Assembly (NCBI GenBank): GCA_028278645.1
Contig: JANQDZ010000006.1
Coordinates: 1-64,000 of the forward strand
From: Longimicrobiales bacterium
GTDB taxonomy: Bacteria > Gemmatimonadota > Gemmatimonadetes > Longimicrobiales > Gaopeijiaceae
DNA length: 64,000 bases
Direction of reading: 5' to 3'
The position numbers were made by a program, and so were the translations under genes. Positions 16,813-23,963 of the stretch are shown here, in pieces (the first letter of the stretch is position 1; the number at the start of each line of letters is the position of its first letter). The notes under the pieces are model-generated. The model worked only from the letters and a program-made list of their open reading frames with translations. It did no database searches and was not told the origin of the DNA.

Positions 16813-17676
16813 TTACCTACAAAGCGGCGGAGGCTCGAACCGGTCCACCCACGCCCGCTTAGTCCATAGAATGACCGCACCGCACACTGAGTTGGTCCCC
16901 CGGAACTGAATGGGGATCTGCGATAATCCCACGTAGACCTCCACTCCCCCCAGGTTTTCGGGGTTGATCACGTCGTTCAGGTATAAGAGCCCTGGCCCCT
17001 CCTCCTTATATCCCCCCACCCTCACCCTTAACCCGTCCAGCCAGATGTCCGGTAGGCAGTTCCCACGGTGAAAGGGGTTCCCTATAGCCCTTATGCTCTC
17101 AACGTCCACCTGGCGGCCGCGAGATCGGAGGATACGGAAACCTGAAGAACGAGCCACTAGGTCAGTGATCCGCGAAGGTTTTCTCCGGGCAATCTCCTCC
17201 TCGTCAAAGAACACCCCGCGTTCCGAAACCTTTCGAGCATCGAACCCCTCGAAGGTCATATCGGTGGTTATACGGTGCGGTCTCGCGCGAGCCTCAATCT
17301 GGTCCAATTCCACCGGGTCCACGTCCATGAGGACCCGTAATCGTATTCGCCCTTCAGCCGACACCCTCACCGCCCCCTCAACGGATCCATAGCCGATGCT
17401 GGTAACCTGAATCGAGTAACTCCCGGCCTCTGGCGGGAGGAAGGAGAATCCGCCGTCAACACCGGACAAAGTGGTGAGTTGGACGTCTCCGGCGCTGTCC
17501 GAGATTAGAATGACGGCGCTGGGAACAGGCTGGTGGGTTTCGGCGGAGATAACGGATCCAGTTACTTCCCTTTGACCAGGGCCAACGTCCAAGATCTCGA
17601 CCTGGGCGACGGTTGAGGTAGGGAAGCAAGCAAGGATCAGAGATGACGCCCAAAAGAACCCGGCTCTGTTTGTCAT
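16813..17676 (-). CDS. CarboxypepD_reg-like plus TonB-plug protein without barrel (paralog 3 of 3)
   Basis: 287 residues from the ATG at 17676, which has GGGAGGGCTG before it and opens a signal peptide (cleavage after STVAQ). Close relative of the 4434 protein: TFEGFDARKVSERGVFFDEE, RRKPSRITDLVARSSGF, NCLPDIWLDGLRVRVGG, GLLYLNDVINPENLGGVEVY, PIQFRGTNSVCGAVILWTKR all align nearly residue by residue. The two cysteines are kept. About 15 extra residues follow the usual terminal tryptophan. The start codon overlaps the stop of the preceding lipoprotein gene (TGATG), implying translational coupling and possibly a joint function. Confidence 0.8.
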   Translation of the reverse strand: MTNRAGFFWASSLILACFPTSTVAQVEILDVGPGQREVTGSVISAETHQPVPSAVILISDSAGDVQLTTLSGVDGGFSFLPPEAGSYSIQVTSIGYGSVEGAVRVSAEGRIRLRVLMDVDPVELDQIEARARPHRITTDMTFEGFDARKVSERGVFFDEEEIARRKPSRITDLVARSSGFRILRSRGRQVDVESIRAIGNPFHRGNCLPDIWLDGLRVRVGGYKEEGPGLLYLNDVINPENLGGVEVYVGLSQIPIQFRGTNSVCGAVILWTKRAWVDRFEPPPLCR

Positions 17677-18590
17677 CAGCCCTCCCATGGTTGAGGGTGA
17701 ATTCCTTCCTCCCTCCACAGGTACGCCGTTCGACGGTTTCCCTTTCGGGCTGACCCTGTCGTGAACAGCCATCTTCGAGCCTCCCCGGGCCCTGGGCTCA
17801 GGGGGGGGCCGGTGTCAGATCCGGATACCACGGTGGCCATAGCCGTATCCGCGACCCTTCCACAAATCGCCATGATACGCGCTGACCCGGGAGCGATGGC
17901 TGTCAGGTATCGGTTGTCATCAACGACTGCCACGCTCGGGTCAAGTGAGACCAGGTAGTATCGAACTGGATACACGGGATCGATGGTCGTGAGCGACGCA
18001 CGTAGTTGCGTTTGCTTCCCGACTTCGGTCTGTGGAATCGGATCAAGCGAAATGGCGGTGACGGCCGAATTCCCGAAAAGACCCCGCCAGATGTCCTGAA
18101 CCGGCATTGTATAAGTACCTCCGGCAGAGACGTTGAACGGGGCAATGCTGCCACTCCACTCCACTGACCCCACCCCTGAGTTCGGGCCCGTCTGGTCAAG
18201 GTTCAGGAGACCGACCCAGACATAGATCGCCTGTTCCAGTCCCTCCGATTCAGGGAGCTCCAGGTCCAGCGGAATCAGCCACTGGTCATGGGAAGGATTC
18301 ACATCGACTGGGATGTTTCCCAGTTCCAGGCTGTCTTCGGCCAGAAAGATGGTCACACCAATTTGGTTTACGGGGAGCGCTCCTTCGGGGGGGAGACCTG
18401 GATCCAGCGCAACCTGAAGAAACAGGGTAGCGATTCGATCTCTTCCAGCCTCCGGCCCAAAACTCTCAGTCCGACAGACGCTAGTCAGCCCGACGAGGAC
18501 AAAAAGGATGGGCAAGGCTAGGCGGAGAGGTGGTTGCAGTTGATTTCCAGCTGAGACGGAATTCAAGGACCTCGCCAAGTATCCGTTCAT
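17676..18590 (-). CDS. lipoprotein with a C-terminal bacterial Ig-like (Big_2) domain
   Basis: About 304 residues if the ATG at 18590 is used; an in-frame ATG at 18653 would add 21. A hydrophobic stretch (LALPILFVLVGLTSVC) ends in a probable lipobox cysteine followed by RTES. The middle is beta-rich. Residues before the C-terminal tail match a Big_2 fold (VGKQTQLRASLTTID, LDPSVAVVDDNRYLTAIAPG, RVADTAMATVV), as found in surface adhesins. The final 45 residues are Arg/Gly/Pro-rich and may be read-through. Stop and next start overlap (TGATG), tying it to the plug-domain protein downstream. Confidence 0.65.
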   Translation of the reverse strand: MNGYLARSLNSVSAGNQLQPPLRLALPILFVLVGLTSVCRTESFGPEAGRDRIATLFLQVALDPGLPPEGALPVNQIGVTIFLAEDSLELGNIPVDVNPSHDQWLIPLDLELPESEGLEQAIYVWVGLLNLDQTGPNSGVGSVEWSGSIAPFNVSAGGTYTMPVQDIWRGLFGNSAVTAISLDPIPQTEVGKQTQLRASLTTIDPVYPVRYYLVSLDPSVAVVDDNRYLTAIAPGSARIMAICGRVADTAMATVVSGSDTGPPLSPGPGEARRWLFTTGSARKGNRRTAYLWREEGIHPQPWEG

Positions 18591-18687
18591 TTCGACTCGG
18601 TGCGGGAGGAGAGCACATAGGGTCACCTTTTGATACTGGCTGTTTCGGCTCATAGATCCCCAGGGAATAGCGAAGGCCCCAGTGTAC

Positions 18688-18909
18688 CTACAGTTGGTGC
18701 CCGGTCCTGCTGGCGGCCACCCACTCGCCGACCTCCCTGCCGTCTTCCCTTATCGCGTTCGAAATCCATTCAGGCAGGTCGCCGAGAACGTCAAAGGTGT
18801 CGCTGGTCTGGATCAATACGGACCTGCGATCCACGAACGTATAAACGATACCGCCACCATCTTCGTCGATCTGCCAATGGAACGCGACGAATCGAAGACC
18901 GCCTGGCAC
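18688..18909 (-). CDS. possible small soluble protein or fragment
   Basis: 73 codons from a GTG. The composition is protein-like (FVAFHWQIDEDGGGIVYTF, LIQTSDTFDVLGDLPEWISN) and better than the opposite strand in most of the stretch, but there is no convincing ribosome site and no domain I recognise. It overlaps the start of the broken plus-strand gene at 18872 by 38 bases. It may be a decayed fragment. Confidence 0.35.
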   Translation of the reverse strand: MPGGLRFVAFHWQIDEDGGGIVYTFVDRRSVLIQTSDTFDVLGDLPEWISNAIREDGREVGEWVAASRTGHQL

Positions 18910-19297
18910 GACTTGAGAAGGAATGTCGCCGCTGGCAACAGCTTTCCATCACTCTCTTGATTCTGGTCCTCTTAGTTCCCGTCCCTGCCTAGCGCTACGG
19001 AGTGGAAGATCAGGAGCACATCAAAGCCAGGACCATAAGCCTCTGGGACAGTGACGAGCGCCTTCGAATTAGCCTGAGCGCAGATAACGGAGAGATCGTC
19101 ATCCGAGACCAGGACCAACTTCCGAGGCTCTTCTTTCAAGCGCCGGGTGGGCCGCTGAACCGGGCCGCCATCATTCTTAACGACCCCCCCCCGGTAACGA
19201 ACGGATTTGGCTTTACACCAACGATGGGCAGCAGGCGTACCTGATGTTTCAGGACGCCCATGACCAGGAAAGGGTGAACCTCGGTGTTTGGCCGTGA
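18872..19297 (+). pseudogene. coiled-coil/single-helix membrane protein with amber codon and frameshift
   Basis: Reading one frame from about 18881 gives RRIEDRLARLEKECRRWQ, then a membrane helix (LSITLLILVLLVPVPA). This matches the N-terminal layout of a widespread bacterial family: short coiled coil, one helix, then repeated strands. A TAG at 18990-18992 follows where the family usually has the Gln after the helix. The same frame continues IKARTISLWDSDERLRISLS and PRLFFQAPGGPLNRAAIILN. At a run of nine C (19184-19192) sense moves to another frame: ERIWLYTNDGQQAYLMFQDA and VNLGVWP, then TGA at 19297. The nearest ATG (18872) is also in a different frame. Three defects in 430 bases make a true pseudogene likelier than sequencing error. 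Confidence 0.65.
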
Positions 19298-19552
19298 GGT
19301 CATTCTGTAATGACGTACAGCAGGGTGTCGGACAACCAAGATCGAGAAGTTTTCAAGAACTACCAGAGTCAGAAATCATACACTCCACCTCTGGGTGGAA
19401 GCCTATCAGCCGTTCTGGGATGACATCCGCCTCTGGTCTATTCTGACTCTGGATGGGGTATGGCTTGGAGAGACCAGCTGGATGTGGATTACGCCTGGAT
19501 GAACGCGTTGGATCGTGGTAGTTGACTGGGGGCTAAAACCAGGAACAAGGGA
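19298..19552. other. stretch with no recognisable gene
   Basis: 255 bases after the broken gene. Short pieces look protein-like in one frame (REVFKNYQSQKSYTPPLGG, GMAWRDQLDVDYAWMNALD) but are cut by stops. Probably decayed coding sequence; no origin could be named. Confidence 0.4.
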
Positions 19553-19738
19553 TTGAGCTCTTACATTTCTGCGCGCCTGCTCATGGCGGGAATCGGCGGG
19601 ATCATCTTTGCCCGAATCGTCCGGTCGTTCGTTCCGATGGGAAAAGGACTCGCCCAGGCGGTGTTGGAAGGGATGGCCCTGATCGTCGCGTCCCTGGCAG
19701 TTTATCGGTCACTCGCCCGACGTGCACCGAAAGATTAG
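19553..19738 (+). CDS. small membrane protein
   Basis: 61 residues from a TTG preceded by AAGGGA. Two hydrophobic segments, about 10-28 (LMAGIGGIIFARIVRSFVP is the first) and 37-52 (LEGMALIVASLAVYRSLA), end in a basic tail (ARRAPKD). No family recognised. A later ATG at 19583 is an alternative start. Confidence 0.4.
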   Translation: MSSYISARLLMAGIGGIIFARIVRSFVPMGKGLAQAVLEGMALIVASLAVYRSLARRAPKD

Positions 19739-19894
19739 GGGCGATAGGGCGCTACTCCCGGCCGTGTCCTACAATTGGGTCGCGGATGTCCTCGCGAAGG
19801 CACAGACCCCAACCCGAAACGGCTGTATCAGTCGCACTCTGACTGGCACGGAATTTGTTCTCCGGGGATCTACCCACAGATCAAAGGAGGACGC

Positions 19895-20263
19895 TTGCTT
19901 CGATCCTACGCTGTTCTGCTGTTTTTCTTAGCCTCCGGTTGCGTTCCTTTCCCCGGGGCTTTTCGATATGTCCCCGTCCACAGCACCGTTCTCTCCAAAG
20001 ATTTCCATGGGCAACCTCTGGGGACAGAAGACGTGGGGGTTTTTCTCCCTTCAGATGTCATCCCGGGTGATTGCGAGCGAGTCGCGCTTCTACGTGCTGC
20101 CGCCGGAGCTGCGGTTGTTGACACACTACGGGCGGAAGCTGGACGGTTGGGCGCGAATGCGGTCGACCTCAGAGATTTCCGCACCCCAGGCGCCAACCGG
20201 TCGGAGCACGCGGACCCGTACTGGGACGCCGTAGCGCTCTACTGCCCTGGTGGGGATGGTTAG
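19895..20263 (+). CDS. short lipoprotein, possibly RcsF/DUF4156-like
   Basis: 122 residues from a TTG at 19895; the choice rests on AAAGGAGG four bases upstream and on the signal segment that follows directly (LLRSYAVLLFFLASGC, lipobox LASGC). The C-terminal half contains DTLRAEAGRLGANAVDLRDF, similar to the GANAV motif of RcsF/DUF4156-type lipoproteins, in which an Ala-rich helix precedes this strand. Two further cysteines (GDCERVAL and ALYCPGG) could form a disulfide. Stands 138 bases before another lipoprotein gene on the same strand. Confidence 0.6.
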   Translation: MLRSYAVLLFFLASGCVPFPGAFRYVPVHSTVLSKDFHGQPLGTEDVGVFLPSDVIPGDCERVALLRAAAGAAVVDTLRAEAGRLGANAVDLRDFRTPGANRSEHADPYWDAVALYCPGGDG

Positions 20264-20400
20264 GGGCCAGACCAGTGGGAGAGAGTAGGCCAACACCCGG
20301 GGTGATCATCAGGAGATTGGATGGTCACGGTCGCACCGTGATCTCTCCATCACCTCCTAAGCCACGGTACAAGGTTGAAACCAGACTTCCCGGAGCGGAC

Positions 20401-20868
20401 ATGGTTGTGTTTTCCAATCGGTCCCCGTTCGTGTTAATCCCTCTGCTGGCGATCTTGATGGCCTGCAGCGGTTGCGACAACGTCACGGGGCCAGAAACCA
20501 AAATTGACGGATCGTACTTCTTGAGGACTTTTGATGGCCAAGAACTACCGGCCACCGTCAATCTCATTCAAAACGGATGGCGAATGAGGATCTCCAGCGC
20601 GAGCTTGGAAATCACGGGAACGGCATTCGCGCTGGCCTTCACCACCACAGAGAGCCACGATCATGGTCTGACATGGGAGGCCGTCGCCCTGATCTTCTCT
20701 GGGCGGCTTACCAAGAGTGCCAATAGCTTGTCGTTTGTCTTCGACCCGCCCCAGAACCCGGATATTATCACTCCGAACCCGATGTCCGGCACTTGGGATG
20801 GAGCTGACCAGATTGTGGTGCAGGAGAGTGTGACCGGCATGACTTACCTAGGGGTCTTTCGCCGGTGA
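20401..20868 (+). CDS. short lipoprotein, beta-rich
   Basis: 155 residues. The ATG at 20401 follows CCGGAGCGGAC and begins a signal ending in ILMACSGC, so a lipoprotein is predicted (either cysteine could be the anchor). The rest is a small beta-rich domain (DGSYFLRTFDGQELPATVNL, RISSASLEITGTAFALAF, MSGTWDGADQIVVQES). The opening GxYxLRTxxGQxLP pattern is one I associate with short lipoproteins in Gemmatimonadota genomes, without a known function. The frame is open upstream, but that part is not signal-like. Confidence 0.65.
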   Translation: MVVFSNRSPFVLIPLLAILMACSGCDNVTGPETKIDGSYFLRTFDGQELPATVNLIQNGWRMRISSASLEITGTAFALAFTTTESHDHGLTWEAVALIFSGRLTKSANSLSFVFDPPQNPDIITPNPMSGTWDGADQIVVQESVTGMTYLGVFRR

Positions 20869-21103
20869 CCTAGCTCCAGCCCGTCACGGCTGTCGGCTGT
20901 TACTTCTCAGCCCAGGCTTTGGGCTGTTCGTCTTCAGGCAGTGCGGAAAGGGTGCGAGCCTGTTTTTCGGATGTCGGGGGTGTCCCCCGGGACACGGGCA
21001 CCAACCTCTTGGCTACGTCGGTCGCACGAATTACTCGCGCTACGGTTTCCCGCTCCAGCCCCCACCGATCTTTGCAGTAAGCCGCCCAGGTTGAGTGGGT
21101 TTC
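20869..21103. other. gap between convergent genes
   Basis: 235 bases between the beta-rich lipoprotein and the XRE remnant. Small plus-strand frames exist, but they are rich in Arg and Pro and lack ribosome sites. Nothing recognised. Confidence 0.4.
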
Positions 21104-21553
21104 TCAGTCGTCTTCAGTCCGATACTCTCTACTCATCACGGGCTTCCAGTGCTCTGCAACCTCCGCCAGGGGCTTCTGGTCCCCGTGCGCTGAGATAAGG
21201 ACTTGTAGCGCACTAATCAGGAGACGGAAGACTGCCTTTTTCTGGCTCCAGGTTAGACCTTCGGGATCCAGTGCGACGAGAGGTGCCAGTGCCCAGTCGT
21301 TGATTGCTGACGCTATGCGGAGGGTTCCCTCCTGAAGCTCGTCATCATCAACCGCGCCCTCGCCATACCGCTCCTGGATATCGAATAGGAGGGAGATCAG
21401 TTCGGCGTAGGCATTGGGTCCAAAGAGAAAAAGGTCGGCTGCTGCATCGTGGGCAGCGACAGCACTAGCTTTTTGTTCCCCGGACGGCTCGGCGGACACA
21501 TCTCCCTTCCCCGCTGCCAACCAGACAAGAGACACCCCGAACCGAGATGCCAC
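21104..21553 (-). pseudogene. XRE-type regulator lacking its first HTH helices
   Basis: Up to 149 residues from a GTG at 21553. The first residues (VASRFGVSLVWLAAGKGD) correspond to the last helix of a Cro/C1-type domain (compare the usual ALGVSLDWLLTGEG). In-frame codons upstream (RRYHPDREGPVTYLVH) extend the match by one more helix, but a TAA near 21606 closes the frame before the DNA-contacting helices. The C-terminal 110 residues are helical (NAYAELISLLFDIQERYGEG, KKAVFRLLISALQVLIS). So the regulator appears 5'-truncated, with the DNA-binding half lost. A start in another frame was not found. Confidence 0.5.
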
Positions 21554-21689
21554 GTGAACCAGGTATGTGACGGGACCTTCACGGTCCGGGTGGTATCTAC
21601 GGATTCCTTACAAGAAGCACCGTAGCCCATAAAAGGTTGCGGTGCCTTACTTTATGAGACCGACAGAGTTTGTGGTTAGTTTTCGGTCC

Positions 21690-22790
21690 TCAGTCCCCGA
21701 AGCTGATCCCCAGGGCCCGGGCGGTCCGGACCACGTCTCCGTCCACCGGGACGTTCTTCCTCTTCGCCAGGGCTTGGCCCAGGGGAACGGCGATTACGTC
21801 GGGTGGGTCAAGGGAGACCATGGAACCGAAGTCTCCCCGCTTCACCAGCTCCACGGCTGCCGAGCCGAACCGCAGGGCCAGGAGCCGGTCGTAGGAGTTC
21901 GGCTGGCCGCCACGCTGAAGGTGGCCCAATACCAAAGATCGGGTCTCCACCTCGCACTCGGCTTCGATCCTCTTTGCTAGCTTCTTGGCCAGGCCCCCAT
22001 AGCGGGCTTCCTGGCCCGGTTTGGCCTCTTCCACGAAGCTGGCTTCCCCACCGATCTCTTTCGCTCCTTCGGCCACGACCACCACCGCGAACTCCCGTCC
22101 AACCTCGTACCGGTGCCGGACCTTTTGGAAAACCTTGTCGATTGTGAAGGGAATCTCCGGAATGAGGATCACATCGGCGGTTCCAGCCACCCCTGCGAAG
22201 AGTGCGATCCACCCGGAATGCCTGCCCATGACCTCCACCACGAAGGTCCTTTTGTGGGACGCCGCAGTGGTGTGAAGCTTGTCGATGGCGTCGGTAGCGG
22301 TTTCCACGGCGGTGAGGAATCCGAACGTCGTCGTGGTGGACGCGAGATCGTTGTCGATGGTTTTGGGGATCCCGATGACCGGGAGGCCCCGGTCCCGGAG
22401 CCGACGGGCGATGGTCAGGGATCCGTCACCGCCGATGGAAATCAAGCAGTCCAGTCCTCGCTTTTCGAACTCTTGCATGATCTCGTCGGACCGGTCGATC
22501 TCGATGATGGATCCATCAGGCTGTTCCTGGGGCCACTTCATGGGGTTACCCCGGTTCGAAGTGCCCAGAATGGTCCCGCCCGTGTGGGTGATGCCGGTAA
22601 CCGAGTTGGCCGTCAAACGGACCACGCCGTCGCCGTTGTATTCGCTGTCCTTGAGGAGGCCTCCGAATCCGTCACGGATTCCGTAGACCTCCCATCCCTC
22701 GTTGATGGCCGCCAACACAACGGCCCTGATCACGGCGTTCAGGCCCGGCGCGTCTCCACCCCCGGTGTTTACAGCAATTTTCATCGACAT
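21690..22790 (-). CDS. pfkA: 6-phosphofructokinase (ATP-type signature, group III)
   Basis: 366 residues, phosphorylates fructose 6-phosphate to the 1,6-bisphosphate, the committing step of glycolysis. Motifs: NTGGGDAPGLNAV at the N-terminus for the phosphoryl donor, GGDGS at 120-124, PKTIDND at 142-148 with the catalytic Asp, MGRHSGW at 188-194 for sugar phosphate, and LGHLQRGG near the end. Gly, not Asp, in GGDGS points to ATP rather than pyrophosphate, while Lys in PKTIDND is shared with PPi enzymes; this mixed signature is typical of group III actinobacterial-type enzymes. Length fits. Starts at ATG 22790 (a second ATG two codons on). Confidence 0.95.
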   Translation of the reverse strand: MSMKIAVNTGGGDAPGLNAVIRAVVLAAINEGWEVYGIRDGFGGLLKDSEYNGDGVVRLTANSVTGITHTGGTILGTSNRGNPMKWPQEQPDGSIIEIDRSDEIMQEFEKRGLDCLISIGGDGSLTIARRLRDRGLPVIGIPKTIDNDLASTTTTFGFLTAVETATDAIDKLHTTAASHKRTFVVEVMGRHSGWIALFAGVAGTADVILIPEIPFTIDKVFQKVRHRYEVGREFAVVVVAEGAKEIGGEASFVEEAKPGQEARYGGLAKKLAKRIEAECEVETRSLVLGHLQRGGQPNSYDRLLALRFGSAAVELVKRGDFGSMVSLDPPDVIAVPLGQALAKRKNVPVDGDVVRTARALGISFGD

Positions 22791-22839
22791 TGGCTCTAGC
22801 TCCCAAACCTCATTGTCGGGGAGTCGCGGGGAAAACCAA

Positions 22840-22862
22840 AGCGCCCGGGGCTACCGGGCGGT
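22840..22862 (-). terminator. probable rho-independent terminator of the metallo-hydrolase gene
   Basis: A perfect 7-bp stem (CGCCCGG at 22842-22848 with CCGGGCG at 22854-22860, five-base loop) is followed, on the minus strand, by CTTTGGTTTT. It lies between the end of the MBL gene (22917) and the start of pfkA. Confidence 0.55.
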
Positions 22863-22916
22863 CTTTCTTGGGTCACAGAAAGAACAAGGAACGATGGCCG
22901 GAGGTCAAGGCCCACC

Positions 22917-23783
22917 TCATCCCAGGTTGAGGCGGACTCCTTCAGTTGCAGCTTGGACTTTCAGGCTGAGCCCTCGAGCACCGGCCTGCTCACGGAAATG
23001 CTGGACGATCCTGTCGAGGTCGGAGTCGGACCGATGGGGAGAATGGTGGAAAAACTGGAGTCCCCTTACACCGGCCTTCTCCGCCAAGTCGAAGGCCTGG
23101 GAGAATGTGGAGTGACCCCACCCCTCCCGAGATCGGTACTCTTCGGCCGTGAACATGGCGTCGTGAATCAGCAGGTCCGCGCCTGAAGCGAATGCCACCA
23201 TCTGGTCCATCCACTTCTCAGGCGTGGGGTAATCGCCGCCGATCAACTCGTTGTCCGGAACGAACACCACCGAGTGGTCGAAGGCTTCCACCCGGTACCC
23301 GACCGTGTTGGAGGCGTGCCTGACCCTCATGGCCGTTAGCCGCGTGTTTTCGCCTTCCCAACCGTCCGCTGACAACTCGTGGAATATGATCCCGGCCGAG
23401 AGGGCGTCGTAGGGGATGGGGAAATGGGCTGGGTCCATCTGGGCACGGAAGATGGACTCGGCGTCGGTTCCTTCTGGGGAAGGAGAAATGATCCGAATTG
23501 CAGAGTCACGATCGCACCCAGGCGCGAAGAAAGGAAACCCCTGCACGTGGTCCCAGTGGAAGTGGGAAAGGAAGAGCGAGACATCCGCAGCGGTGTCGTC
23601 TTGTTTGAGCTTTTCCCCCAGGAGTCGAATTCCGGTTCCCGCGTCCAGGATGATCCGCTCGCCACCCGCCAACACCTCGACGCAGGAGGTGTTTCCTCCG
23701 TATCTGGCTGTGGCCGGACCGGGAGTAGGGATGGAACCTCGAGTGCCCCAGCACTGGATTGAGAGGGATTGGGTTTCCTCCAA
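22917..23783 (-). CDS. MBL-fold metallo-hydrolase (TaR3-like / class-II phosphodiesterase-like)
   Basis: 288 residues. The N-terminal CWGTRGSIPTPGP and RYGGNTSCVEV are typical of the MBL subgroup with a GxRGSxPxPG opening. The metal site is SHFHWDH (His74, His76, Asp78, His79), with further ligands in RVRHASNT, IHDAMF and FFHHSPHRSD. Members act on phosphodiester or related bonds; some are annotated as beta-lactamase-like or cAMP-phosphodiesterase-like. Substrate unknown. It faces the SpoIIE-like gene divergently, with about 180 bases between starts. Confidence 0.88.
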   Translation of the reverse strand: MEETQSLSIQCWGTRGSIPTPGPATARYGGNTSCVEVLAGGERIILDAGTGIRLLGEKLKQDDTAADVSLFLSHFHWDHVQGFPFFAPGCDRDSAIRIISPSPEGTDAESIFRAQMDPAHFPIPYDALSAGIIFHELSADGWEGENTRLTAMRVRHASNTVGYRVEAFDHSVVFVPDNELIGGDYPTPEKWMDQMVAFASGADLLIHDAMFTAEEYRSREGWGHSTFSQAFDLAEKAGVRGLQFFHHSPHRSDSDLDRIVQHFREQAGARGLSLKVQAATEGVRLNLG

Positions 23784-23861
23784 CGGGCTGACTCCTGGTG
23801 CTCTTCAAAGGGATGGGGTGGACCCCGCAATCTATTGCGTGTCCTTGGGCCGGTGCGAGCC

Positions 23862-23896
23862 TTTCGGATGCCGGCGCCACTTTCATGGGGTATAAT
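23862..23896 (+). promoter_or_regulatory. candidate promoter for the SpoIIE-like gene
   Basis: A perfect TATAAT at 23891-23896 lies 67 bases before the GTG start at 23964. Upstream at the right distance there is only a poor -35 (around TTTCGG at 23862 or ATGCCG at 23868), so either the -35 is weak or an activator helps. Confidence 0.35.
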
Positions 23897-23963
23897 CGGA
23901 CGTTTAGATTGTGGCGGCTTGGTTTTTGTTCCCCCTTTTGCGGTTCCCACGGGAGAGATCTCG

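Noticed and set aside
21690-22790. PPi-dependent phosphofructokinase
   Set aside because: The donor site is GGDGS, with Gly where PPi enzymes have Asp; Lys in PKTIDND alone is not decisive.
23769-23963. N-terminal extension of the SpoIIE-like protein
   Set aside because: The in-frame stretch upstream of the GTG at 23964 overlaps the divergent gene start and contains the TATAAT; no protein-like sequence.
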